Assembly: GCA_015680685.1 (NCBI GenBank)
Contig: MNCI01000958.1
Coordinates: 1-64,000, forward strand
Origin: Gnetum montanum
Taxonomy: Eukaryota; Streptophyta; Gnetopsida; Gnetales; Gnetaceae
Reading direction: 5' to 3'
Length of the DNA: 64,000 nucleotides
Part shown: piece after piece, positions 54,359 through 64,000 of the stretch
Layout: every line of letters starts with the position of its first letter
Position numbering within the stretch: the stretch's first letter is position 1
Position numbers and translations under genes: made by a program
Notes under the pieces: generated by a model
The model's database searches: none
What the model saw: only the letters and a program-made list of their open reading frames with translations
Told to the model about the DNA's origin: nothing

Positions 54359-57117
54359 TGGCACCAAAGAGAGGAGCACCAATAGGAGGACCTTTTCAAC
54401 CTAGGAAAAAGTAGCCAAGAGGAGGAAGGGATCAATAGCAACAACCACAATATCCCCAAGAGCAAGAGGCTAAGGTAACACATGTAACAAGACCTCTTCA
54501 AGAGGATCCCGAGGTGGAATCTATTCGATAGATTTACACCACTGACACTAGCCAATCTAGGCAAGATGAAGCTTCTAGGTTAAGGCCTAACCTTGAAGTT
54601 ACACTATCAAAGGCTTGCCTGGAAAGAATCAAAACCAAGAAGGTTTAGAGCCCCATTCTCCAAGAACTAAACTTTGGATCCTCTTGGAGTCAACAATGGA
54701 ATAAGTCCACACTTAATTATAAGGATCTTCCATGTGGTTCATTCTTTCTCATAGTTGAGAATGGTATGTGGGAAGACCTACCTATTCTGAAAAAATTGAC
54801 AAGGAGATGCATCTATCAAAATCAAGGACATCACAATCTCCTACTCAATTGAGGTCATTGTGCAGGTCCTTAGTTTACTTGATATTAGGGCAAATTTGGT
54901 AGAGACTTCAACCTAAGAAAATCTTGAAGTCAAGAAGAATTAGATCCAACATTGCTATGGGATGAACCATATGAAGTATGGTGTACTCACAAAGGAGGAG
55001 CATTTCAATTTCAATATTACAGCCTATCACCTAAGCCCCATGGTGAGGCCAAGCAAGGTAATAGTCTTTTCCACTCGTGCATGCATTGCTCTAAGTGAAA
55101 AGTTCCATGTTAACCTTCCATAACTTATCTATCTGGAGATAGAGAAGTAATTCAAGAAGCATGAAAAATGAAGGAAGACACTCCTCTTTCTACACCTAAT
55201 TAGAAAATTATGCAAACATGAAGGCATAGCATGCTATGCCAACAAAATGGTTCATCAAGCTCCTATCGCATCATGGTAGGAGATGATGATGAATAAGGAA
55301 GCAACAAAGCTATAGGAAGAGTAAAGTCCACCACCACCACCACCTATAGAAGAAACCATACTAGAGGTTCTTATAGTTGTAGAAAGGCTTCAAAACCTCC
55401 ATGAGCAATAGCTATAGTAGCAATAGGGCACAATAGGTGGTGGGGAATCATCAATTTACGATCCAACCCTAAGCCATTTGAATGAGGTCACAAGGATCAT
55501 TAGTTGGCTAAACCAATAAACTATGTCGTTGTTCATAGAACAAAGGAATTAGATGTCTACAAGAATAAATCCTAGTGCTTGAGAATTCATAGTATTCATT
55601 CCTAGAAATGAATTCCTTGAAATTTCTAGGAATGTTACAACTTTCTTGGTCCACTTGGAGGAAGGCGAGGGGGCAATTGTTTTGGTGATACAACACCAAA
55701 GACAAGAAACAATAGCAAAGGTGGTGGCCAACAAGGTAGTAGAGGTCCTAAACACTCCTATGGCATCTATGCTAGATATTGCTACACTAACAAACATCCA
55801 AATGTTTGCACGAGTAGGAAATGGTTGGTTGAGTGCTACCCAATACAAAGAAGTGTTGGAATGACCGGTGGGATATAAGCAATCGCTTCTAGAGATCTTT
55901 GATCTCTTGAATGAAATTATAGCAACCTAGTCATAGTTGCTACAGATTAAGGATAAACTTCTCATCACCAATGCCCAACTATAGATAACCATCATTGAGA
56001 ACCAATGGTTGGCTTCTGAGGTTGTGAAGTTGTCAGTCCATCTCTCCAACCCTACCATTTGCAACCTAGAACTCACAAGGAATGAAGCTTTTCAATAACT
56101 TTAGCACATAATAAAGGAGGTTGAGAATGCGAGGGGATTGATCATCTTTAACACGTCCTTATCAAAAGCCATGGCTTTTAACAATGACAAGGACTTGTCA
56201 CAAGTCTATAAGGAAAACTTGGTCCCCACGAAAGGACTTCATCACTTCTGAAATGTTGAAAAATAAAAGGACCAAGTGGTCAATTTTATTTAGCAATAGC
56301 ATGAACAACTAGCTAGGGTGAACCTTGATTTGAGAAGGTTAGCAACAAAAAATAGGAATCTCTCAATGGAGGAAGTCTATGCACTTCATTAGAAAATGAT
56401 CATTAAGGTAGCCACCTAGAAGAATGAGGCCCTAAAATTTGAACAAGTCAAAAATCATTACAAGGACCAGCTTGAGCTCTTCAAGGAGGTAAATGAAAAA
56501 GAAACTCAATTGGCCAAGATAAACATGAATGAGATCCTCCAACAGCTCCAACAAAGAAGTGACATGTGGCAACCCATCTTTGATGGGTTAAATATGTATA
56601 ACAAAGAAGAAACCCACCTCAAGGAGTTGCAAATCAAGGAGATGACAAAGTACATGGAGCTTGCCAACCTTTGTTATGCAAACTTGGCTATGTTGATAAT
56701 AAGAAGGTCAGTAACTAAGTTGGAGAAACAAGTGGCTAGTTCTTATCTTTTGTATAAGGCCAAATTCAAGCATCATAAGGGGACCAAGCAACAAGTGGAG
56801 ACAACTAATGCTAAGCTTGAAGTTCTTAGGAGAAAATTCTCTAACCAACAATCTATTGCTAAGAACCTGGCTAGAAGAATGAATGACCACCATAAGCTAC
56901 AAAACCTCATAAACACATTGAACATTAAACGTAAATAATTCACAGCATGATTTGTTAATGCTAAGGAGCTGTTTCTTGCGATGTTGTGCCCGTGGAATAT
57001 ATTTACGTCATCCCATATTGGTGAAGCCACATGCACTGTATATGATCCACATGGCAAGGAGAACAAGATGAAGGTATTACTGAATGCTTTCAAGCTTCCT
57101 CTAGTAGCAATAGGTTA
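54359..57117 (+). pseudogene. Third ORF of element F: long decayed protein with coiled coils
   Basis: About 2.7 kb of protein-like sequence in changing frames, starting MAPKRGAPIGGPFQPRKK. An N-terminal Arg/Gln/Pro-rich part is followed by a globular-looking part near 54960-55260 (YHLSPMVRPSKVIVFSTRAC, LFLHLIRKLCKHEGIACYA) that faintly recalls the putative plant transposon protein domain family. A Pro run lies near 55330. Long amphipathic, Lys/Glu/Gln-rich heptad-like stretches run from about 56280 to 56935, including 142 open codons at 56510-56938. The end reads TVYDPHGKENKMKVLLNA. It sits between IN and the LTR, where Athila elements carry an env-like ORF. No signal peptide or membrane helix is evident. 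It could instead belong to a separate inserted element. Confidence 0.55.
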
Positions 57118-57431
57118 GCCCTTAGCCACCTCCACCACCATAAGCACCAGAACATAGCAATGGACCTTTAGCACCATAGAAGCCTCCACCTCCAGGGACA
57201 ATTTGATAACTTGTCTTATCTTCGGCAAATTAAGAGTACCTACTAGAATTTTATAAAGTTTCTTATTTTATTTTCATGGATACTAATTTTGTAAGCTTGT
57301 ACAATCTAGCACTCAAAGTTAGCCAATCAGTTGGTCTATTTATTTTTATGTTTATAAATTCCATACTTCTCCAAAATTTGTAAATAGCTAGCTCCTACTT
57401 TTTTTCACTAAAGCATGATTTTTTTAGTCAA
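57118..57431 (+). other. Non-coding end of element F
   Basis: Sequence from the end of the third ORF to the polypurine tract. It includes a Pro-rich-looking CCACCTCCACCACC stretch near 57127 that may be the ORF tail. Nothing else is recognised. Confidence 0.5.
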
Positions 57432-57442
57432 TTTTGGGGGTA
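57432..57442 (+). promoter_or_regulatory. Polypurine tract of element F
   Basis: TTTTGGGGGTA ending exactly at the LTR start TGATGAGTC. Confidence 0.78.
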
Positions 57443-57770
57443 TGATGAGTCAGAATGTATAACGGCTATGTTGATGCATGTTACATTGATGCTGATGTAA
57501 GCAAAACCTATATAAATGCATAGACCAACTACATTTATGACAAAAAGTCCATAGCATAACAAAGTCCTTGTAATTTGATTTCTCTAGAATTAGAATATTG
57601 TCTCTATAAGTGCCCATAGTATAAATTAAAGAGATTTTACTAATCTTACTCAAACATCATGTACATGAACACATTAGCATGAATAGCAATAAAAATGAGA
57701 TTTCTGATATTTATTATAATACTTAGAATAGTTTAATCTTTCTTACTTGCACTTTACTTTCATGAGTTTA
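57443..57770 (+). repeat. 3' LTR of element F, truncated
   Basis: It begins TGATGAGTCAGAATG and follows the 5' LTR of F (21262-21643) through the TATA box (CCTATATAAATGC near 57510) and AATAAA to CATGAGTTTA. About 485 further bases found in the 5' LTR are absent; the duplication junction lies here. Confidence 0.85.
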
Positions 57771-57810
57771 AGAAATCACTATAGACACTTGGCAATTATG
57801 TCAAGAAATC
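57771..57810 (+). other. 40-bp templated filler at the duplication junction
   Basis: The filler consists of two pieces copied from just inside the duplicated unit: AGAAATCACTATAGACACTTG followed by GCAATTATG (compare 28830-28857), then TCAAGAAATCAC (compare 28827-28838). The junction then enters the unit at ACTAGGTTG. This is typical of error-prone end joining or template switching. Confidence 0.75.
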
Positions 57811-58920
57811 ACTAGGTTGTTTGTGAGGCAAATTATGTCAAGAAATCACTATAGACACTTGGAAATTATATCTTATATTTCTATGGTTGTAATTTTCTAT
57901 GGAAGTTATAACCAAAGCCTCATAATGTTTATAACCCACCTTAATTTTTCATGATGATTGTAACCCCCCAAAAGCCACTATAAAAAGGGCTTCAATGATG
58001 GATTATAAAGGAAGAGATCAAGAAGAAGATATTAAAGATTGTAAGATGGCTTTCTAATTTATCAATTCAATTACTTTGTTTTCACCCTATGAGTTCATTT
58101 CGTCCCATTTTATTTTAGTTACTTAGTTAATGGTTTAGATAGTATCGTGTTTGGTATTTAATTTTGATATTTCTTATAGGTTGCCTTTATAGCTCTGTTT
58201 TTGCATAATATTAGACTTCTATTAAGGTTTGCCAAATAAGAGCTTATGTTGTATTAAAAAAACATCTTGAGCAATTTAATAATAATGTCTTATAGAAATT
58301 GTCTATTTGAATTTAGGGAATCTAGATAATCTTTGATACTATGAGATGACTGGAATATCTTCTTTATTTATAAAGTTTATTGCCTTAATATTGCAATCTT
58401 TAAATTGTCAAATTTTTCTAGAAATTCTATTGTTTGTAATTCTTGACCAACATTTAACTAGCCAAATAGAAACTTGTACTTTGTCGTTTACAAAGCATTT
58501 TTGTAGTAAATAAAAGTGTGTTTTATAAAATTGTTTGTTGAGCTTAGAGGGTTTGGACAATTTGTAATAGACTGAATTAGAATAGCTTTATTGTGAAGTG
58601 TTTCCTCATGTCAATTTATCTTTGTTAAATGTTTGTGATTCCACACAAATTTGCTTTTTTTTCTCTTTCTAATATCCATTAAATCTCGCTTTATTTCTAT
58701 TTTTCTTGTGGAACTTTCTCTCTGGGGAAAATTAGGAGTAGATTAGCAAAATTGTGCTTAAATGTTTTGGCGAAATTTGATTTGTTACAAGTAATTTACT
58801 ATAGGGACTATATAGACTAAGTGATTTGACAAAGTTAGCTGAATTTCTTTTATGATAGTCAATTACAGTTTCATACACAACCTAACCATTTGAACATTTA
58901 CAATAGCAAACACATACTTA

Positions 58921-59089
58921 CGTTTAGTTTGTTTCATAGCCACTAAGTCTATTTGGAGGTATCTAACCCTTGGTGTTTCTAAAAACCAACAAGCACCTAA
59001 ACCCTATTTGAAGAACACCTTCGTTTCTTGTGACCCCAAAGTCACAAGATTGAAGACAAAATGTTGGTGGTCCCAAATGATCTCCAACA
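58921..59089 (-). pseudogene. Second copy of the exon-like fragment
   Basis: The counterpart of 29946-30112 on the reverse strand. The splice donor GTAAGTATG and most of the codons are kept. It ends where RNase H of F resumes at 59090. Confidence 0.42.
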
Positions 59090-60558
59090 CTAAGCACTTG
59101 TCTTGGATATGATGTAACAACAAAGAGGATAAGGGGTCTTTATCCAATCAATTTCTAGATGAACTCTTCTTTGTCAAAGTTGTTGAAATGGAAAGTCCTG
59201 AAGATCCTAACTAGTACAAGGAATTCTTCTTCTATTTACTCACTTAGAAAAAACCACAAGAATGGAACAACAGGAAGAAACAATAGTTTCTTCACCAATG
59301 CAAACACTACATGGAAATTCAAGACAACCTTTATAATGTTTGCATTGATGGCTTGGTACAATGGTGCATGCCCAATGATGATCAACTTCAAATCCTCTAA
59401 GATGTTCATGAAGGTCTTTTTGGAGGCCATTATGCAAGGAGAAGAATGGCTATAAAAATGCTCATGGCTAGATATTACTAACCAACAATCTTTAGGGATG
59501 TCCATCAGTTCTCCTATTCATGCAAACATTACCAATGAGATGGAGGGATGACTATGGATGGAAAGGCCCCAATAGTAGATTTAACCATTGAAGCCTTTTT
59601 ATCTTTAGGTCATTAACTCCATAGGGTCCATCAACCCCATGTTCAATAAAAAAGCATACATCATTGTAGTAGTTGAATACTACACTAAATGGGCTAAGGC
59701 TACCATCATCATCGACTATTCATATTCAATGGCAACATGGTTTATCCAACAAAGTGTGGTAAATAGGTTTGGCATGCTAAGGGCACTTATTTCTAATAAT
59801 GAAATTCATTTCATAGGTGCTACCTTTCAAAAATTAATGCAATGCTTAAGGGTAGATCATAAAGTAATAACCTCATATCACCTCCAAGTTAATGATCGAG
59901 TTGAAGTCACCAATAGGGAAATAACCAGAATACTAAGATGCACAGTTAATAACTATAAGAAAGATAGGAGCACAAAACTCAACAATGCTCAATGGGCCTA
60001 TCAATCCACTTGGAAACTTCCTATTAGCTATTCTCCTTATGAGCTATTATACAGAAAATTACCAACCCTTCCAATTCAAACAAAGATCTGTACACTTTCA
60101 ATGGCTTGTGAACTTGACCTTAATTTAAGTCTAGCACAAAAGGAACATTTAATGACATTAAATGTACTATATGAAAATTGATAGGCAATCCTATCCATGA
60201 ATGAGGTGCACAAGGCACATGCCAAACAACATCATGACTTATGCATAAAAAAAGTTAAATTCCAACCAAATGATAAGGTTCTTTACTGAAACCCCATGCA
60301 CGTACCACAAAAAACAAAATTTCAAATACTATGGAAAGGAACTTATGTTATTCATACAACTTTTTATTTTGGGGTCATGATGATTTACCACCCTTCCAAC
60401 CCAAATAAACAGTTGCTAGTCAACATTCAACAAGTGAAACTTTTCCTAGAACCAAGGAAAACCAGTGACATGGACATCTCAACTGATGAACAAGCATGCT
60501 CTATCTTGTGGATATTCTCCTTCCAAATTAGTCATGGGGGAAATAGCCACAAGTGTTA
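59090..60558 (+). pseudogene. Second copy of element F RNase H end and integrase
   Basis: It has an unbroken relation to 30113-30406 joined with 31502-32677; the empty site of the solo LTR is near 59378-59390. The open frame 59639-60181 (180 codons) covers the integrase core: KKAYIIVVVEYYTKWAKA, ALISNNEIHFIGATF (Asp to Asn) and DRVEVTNREITRIL (Glu kept). Stops remain elsewhere. Sampling about 470 integrase bases by eye gave roughly 7% difference between the copies. Confidence 0.85.
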
Positions 60559-60620
60559 AGATTCTATGCAGGCTATTCAATTTTCCAACTTTTTATTTTT
60601 CACCATTCTTTATACCTTTT

Positions 60621-61494
60621 TGATGGAGTGTATTTTATTTGGCTTCAATATCAAAACCTGATATCGAATACTTGATATGGGGACCCAGAAGAAATGTCAG
60701 ATATCCAATATTGCGGAGTGTGTTTTGACCTATAAAAATAACACTTGGTCACATGGTTTTAAGAAATATTAGTCATAGCATAGTAAAGCTCTTGTAGTTT
60801 TTCTTCTCTAGAATTAGAATATTTTCGTAAGTGCCTGTAACAGGAGTCATTGAGTGTACAAATATTTGTTTAAGTACTATTGTACCTAAGCATGATAGTG
60901 TGTGTAATAATAAAGATAAGTTTTCTAAAAAACCTTCCAACACATCAGCTAGGTTAAATATTTTCTTTATGAATTCAATGTTTTCAGCAATTTTGTTCAA
61001 TGCTTTAAGTAATTAAACTAAATTAAGCTAAATTAAGATAGATTAAATAATAATTAATTAAGCACATAAGTACAACCACTTCAAGCATGCACATGATGCT
61101 TAATAATCCTAATAACGCTTGATGTTTGGTAACCTAGTAGTGTCATACATGTTCAAGATGTGTACAAAAAGTTGGATCAAATGTTTATGTTAAGATTAGT
61201 TAGACATTGGTTAGTTAGTTAGGTTAAACTACAAATTAAATTACTTCATTCCTTTTATTTTTTGTTTTAAGCACCCAAAACATAAAACATCAAAAATCAT
61301 ATGCCTCGATTACACTTAATCATATCTCTACATATCACAAGTGTAATTGGGAAGACAATGAATGATTATTAGGGCAAGTTCACTTTCTAAAGACTAGTGT
61401 ACCAAAAGACATAAAGTCCATAGAATTCGACGAGATCACGCATGAACGCTTAGTGATTCGTATGGTTGAGTGTAGGGGTATTCGCTGCTCATCA
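60621..61494 (+). repeat. 5' LTR of the duplicated element D (874 bp, uninterrupted)
   Basis: It begins TGATGGAGTGTATTTTATT after CTTTT and ends GCTGCTCATCA. It is the intact counterpart of the D LTR that element B split in the first copy. Confidence 0.9.
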
Positions 61495-61495
61495 A

Positions 61496-61517
61496 TGGCA
61501 CCATTGTCAAGGACTCC
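61496..61517 (+). promoter_or_regulatory. Primer-binding site of the duplicated element D
   Basis: TGGCACCATTGTCAAGGACTCC, one base after the LTR. It is closer to the tRNA-Asp-type consensus than the copy at 43539. Confidence 0.7.
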
Positions 61518-61647
61518 TTTTTGTTTGAAATGTGCACTATCTAGGCATAATGAAAATAATTAACCTAATTGGATGAACCCTAAGGTCAAAATCATTCTCA
61601 AAATAAATATAATAATTTAAAAACACTAATATTTTATTTTAATTACA

Positions 61648-64000
61648 AAATTTCTTGTTCTCATAGGCACAATGATACTAAACCGCTTGTGCCTCAAAAA
61701 TGTAGGGTGGTATATACTCATCCAGATGAGTATGTGCCTAACTTCATCTTCATCTTGCATCAAGATGAACAACTACGGTGGTGAGATATGAAGGGCAACA
61801 TTGTAATGCCTCTCAATCAATCTATGCCTAGAATGTTGCTCAAAACTTTTAAGAGGTTGGGCATCTAAGATCTTCAAGAAGAGTACTTTGTGCATGGCCA
61901 TAACTACTAGCACTTCTGACCACTAAAACACAACATAGGAGAGATTGACACCAGGAGAAGCGTCATGAGGCTTTGAAGGGAAAATAGTTCACCAACCCCT
62001 TATTCCTACTAAACCAAAATAACAATGAGGATCCTCCCTCTAGGGCTTCTCAACATGAAGATTCTCCACCCCATGATATTGGTGATGGGGATGTGAACTT
62101 GATTTTGCAATTCACTATCAATAATCCATGTTTTAAAAAAAGTAGGAGTCAAAGTAGGGGCTCAAGCAAGCATCAAGATGACAAGAAAACTAATGAACAT
62201 GGTCATGACAACTATAGAGCCAATGGTAGACACCATGGTGGTGGTTGTCCTCCTCTGTCTTCATCCTCTTCATTTGCATCTTCTTCCTCTTCTAGTTCTA
62301 ACAGATCCCATAGAAAGAACAACTATGATGAAGGTGAAAAGTAGGATAATGATAATCGTAGAGACCACCATGAATGAAGGGATAGCAGAGGACATCATAG
62401 GCATCATCAAAATAATGATGATGATGATCCTTTGCTTGCCACTTGAACCATGCTAAACATTGCAGAGGTAATAAAAATTTCAACTAGGCATGTGAAAGAT
62501 AGTTGGATCAAGGGACTTGACATGAATAATGTCCTCATATTTGAGGGAGGATATAACTCTAACCCACAAACACATCTTCAATCTTTTCATAATGCCTGTG
62601 GCTTACAAAAAATTGAAAATGATTAGCAAAAATTAAAGCTATTTCCCAAAAAACTCATCAAGGAAGCAAAAAGTTGGTATCAGTCCTTGAATCTAGAATC
62701 AATCTGCAGGTTGAGTACAATGCTAGAGTTGTTTAATGATAAATATTAGATGTTCTCCTAAGTGTCTAATCTAAGAAGGCAGATCCAAGGATGGAAGCAA
62801 GGAACACATGAACCCTTGGATGCCACCATGGGCAGATACTATTCTCTCATACATCGATGCCCTAGCCATGGTTATTCTCAGCAGGAACAACTTCACCACA
62901 TCATAGATGGACTTAAATTAGAAATGAGAAAAACTCTTGGGATCTATGCCCAAGGGAGACTATTGTAATTAAGAGCCCATTAGATACAAAGGCTGATAGA
63001 GCAAGTAGCAAAAGAAGAAGAAGAGCTAAGAAAATGAGAAAGTACAAAAGAATATAATAGGGATCTTTCTATCAGAAAGAGGAAAGTCCACTTCTACGAT
63101 AGCGAGGAGGAGTCACCACTTGATAAGGTGGTGAATAGAAAGACCTTACCAATCCAAAAATCTATGTCCAAAATTTTTCCTAAGGTAGATAAAATGTGGG
63201 ATTTGCTGGATGAAAAATTCCAAACTACTCTAAAAACTGTAGAAGAATCAAGAGAGCATAGTAGGAATTGTGACTGTAGGAGATAGAAAGAAGTTGAACA
63301 TGCCTACTAAAGGGGCAAGGGTAAAGCTACTATAGTAGAAGAAGTTGTGGAGACTGAATCAGATGATGATGATTGATGTAACAACTACCATTATGAACAT
63401 CCCAGGGGATGTTGTTCCATTGTGTCACACTTGCAGAAATCTAGGGTGTACATGCTAAACCCTAGATTGGCAAAGAGGTAAGAACCCAGAAGATTGTCTT
63501 ATCCTTAAGGAAATTTTAGGCAATTTCACCAACAACAAATCCACTATTCAAGTGAAGCTCCACCACAACTGTATGAGAAATACAGGTAGTGGTAGCACCC
63601 ACAATTGTGGGGGATGCCACCACAAAGGCAGTAGTACCCTTATCAACAACCAAATCCATTTGGGTACTATGTTTAGCAACCCACTTCTCTACATGCCTCT
63701 TCCAGTCATGCCACCTTCCAACATTACTACTATCCTCCATAGTATTACAAAATTCATTCTTCATCTACTAGAGGGAAAATCCTAGATCCCTATCACCCTT
63801 CTCATCCTTCTACATATGTCTCTTCACCCTCAACCCAGTTACCATTTGCTCCATCAATGCAGGGAGAAATTCCACCTCAGCTATAACAATGCAACACAAT
63901 GAGGGTTGTTAACTTATAGCTGGCTTCTCAACTGAGTGGTTTGAAAACTAGATCACAAAAAAGAGCTTTCTTCCAAACCAATGGCCTAAATAAACCATCA
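61648..64000 (+). pseudogene. gag of the duplicated element D (runs off the window)
   Basis: The same order as 43693-46000: VVYTHPDEYVPNFIFILHQ, a His/Asp/Ser-rich region (62093-62344), the capsid-like domain near 62450-62970 (SNLRRQIQGWKQGTHEPLD, YYSLIHRCPSHGYSQQEQL), a Lys/Glu-rich block, and YEHPRGCCSIVSHLQ near 63390-63437 in frame here. The Pro/Gln/Tyr-rich tail reaches the window edge. The start codon is lost as in the first copy. Several stops. Confidence 0.83.

Larger units (their letters stand above)
21262..57770 (+). mobile_element. Element F: Athila-like gypsy element, scaffold of the right half
   Basis: F is read in pieces: 5' LTR 21262-22128, gag, PR, RT and RH start to 27100; the end of RH and IN at 30113-30406 and 31502-32738; the 3' region from 52655; a long third ORF; and a truncated 3' LTR at 57443-57770. 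Three insertions split it: a gene-fragment block (27101-30112), a solo LTR (30407-31496) and element D with B inside (32739-52654). F-RH stops at ENVVAN and resumes at DCLSWLR, consecutive parts of one conserved motif. The 3' LTR is cut by the duplication junction at 57770. Confidence 0.85.
57811..64000 (+). repeat. Second copy of the tandem duplication (28800 onward)
   Basis: It is collinear with 28800-33349 and then 43271 onward, without the solo LTR and without element B. It includes the BTB tail, the unassigned block, the exon-like fragment, F RH/IN, the D insertion at the same CTTTT site, and D gag. Matching landmarks in D keep a constant offset of about 17.96 kb (43539 to 61496; 44137 to 62093; 45557 to 63516). 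It runs off the window. Confidence 0.9.

Noticed and set aside
57811-61494. Two independent insertions of the same elements instead of a duplication
   Set aside because: Both copies share the gene-fragment block, the same RNase H breakpoint and the D insertion at the same CTTTT site.
1-64000. CRISPR arrays, operons, prophage or bacterial features
   Set aside because: No short regularly spaced repeats with unique spacers, no ribosome-binding-site gene strings; all coding traces are plant retroelement or plant gene.

Overview
The window looks like non-genic plant nuclear DNA. It is almost entirely nested, decayed LTR retrotransposons, and I see no intact host gene. The main families are Ty3/gypsy elements of Athila-like type: LTRs of about 0.8-1.0 kb that begin TGATGAG and end CTCATCA, a primer-binding site resembling the complement of plant tRNA-Asp, gene order gag-PR-RT-RH-IN, a long 3' region, and a CATGGGGGTA polypurine tract. 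One Ty1/copia element is also present. The deep nesting, heavy stop-codon decay and lack of clean-up suggest a large, slowly purged genome such as a gymnosperm's. That is an inference; nothing here names the species.

Layout. 1-1665 is the 3' end of element 1, inserted into element 2 (1666-5465), which has lost its pol region. Element 2 abuts the 5' LTR of a reverse-strand element 3 (5466-6331). Element 3 is inserted in the RT gene of a reverse-strand copia element (6332-8290 and 18148-19401). That copia is also split inside gag by element A (8291-18142, reverse strand), a structurally complete gypsy element flanked by the 5-bp duplication GTAGG. 19402-21261 is AT-rich DNA with no recognisable gene.

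Element F (forward strand) begins at 21262 and is the scaffold for the rest of the window. It holds gag, PR, RT and part of RH up to 27100. A 3-kb block (27101-30112) with fragments of host-like genes, including a broken BTB/POZ domain of MATH-BTB type, then interrupts it. F resumes with the end of RH and IN (30113-32738), itself split by a solo LTR (30407-31496, containing a 292-base assembly gap). Element D (32739-52654, duplication CTTTT) is inserted in the 3' region of F. Element B (33350-43270) is inserted in the 5' LTR of D. F continues at 52655 with 3' sequence, a long decayed third ORF with coiled-coil character (54359-57117), a polypurine tract, and a 3' LTR cut off at 57770.

From 57811 to the window end the sequence repeats 28800 onward (broken BTB tail, unknown block, F RH/IN, the same D insertion, D gag), minus the solo LTR and B. 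This is a tandem duplication of a segment now about 18 kb long without the later insertions. Its junction lies inside the 3' LTR of F and carries a 40-bp filler copied from nearby sequence. The order of events reads: F, then the gene-fragment block and D, then the tandem duplication, then the solo LTR and B in the left copy only.

No pol gene reads through, and most stops look like single transitions from Gln, Arg or Trp codons. The most unusual items are the duplication junction, the third ORF of F, the captured gene fragments, a Cys-Cys/His motif shared by all the gags, and repeated polypurine-tract-like motifs inside the elements.
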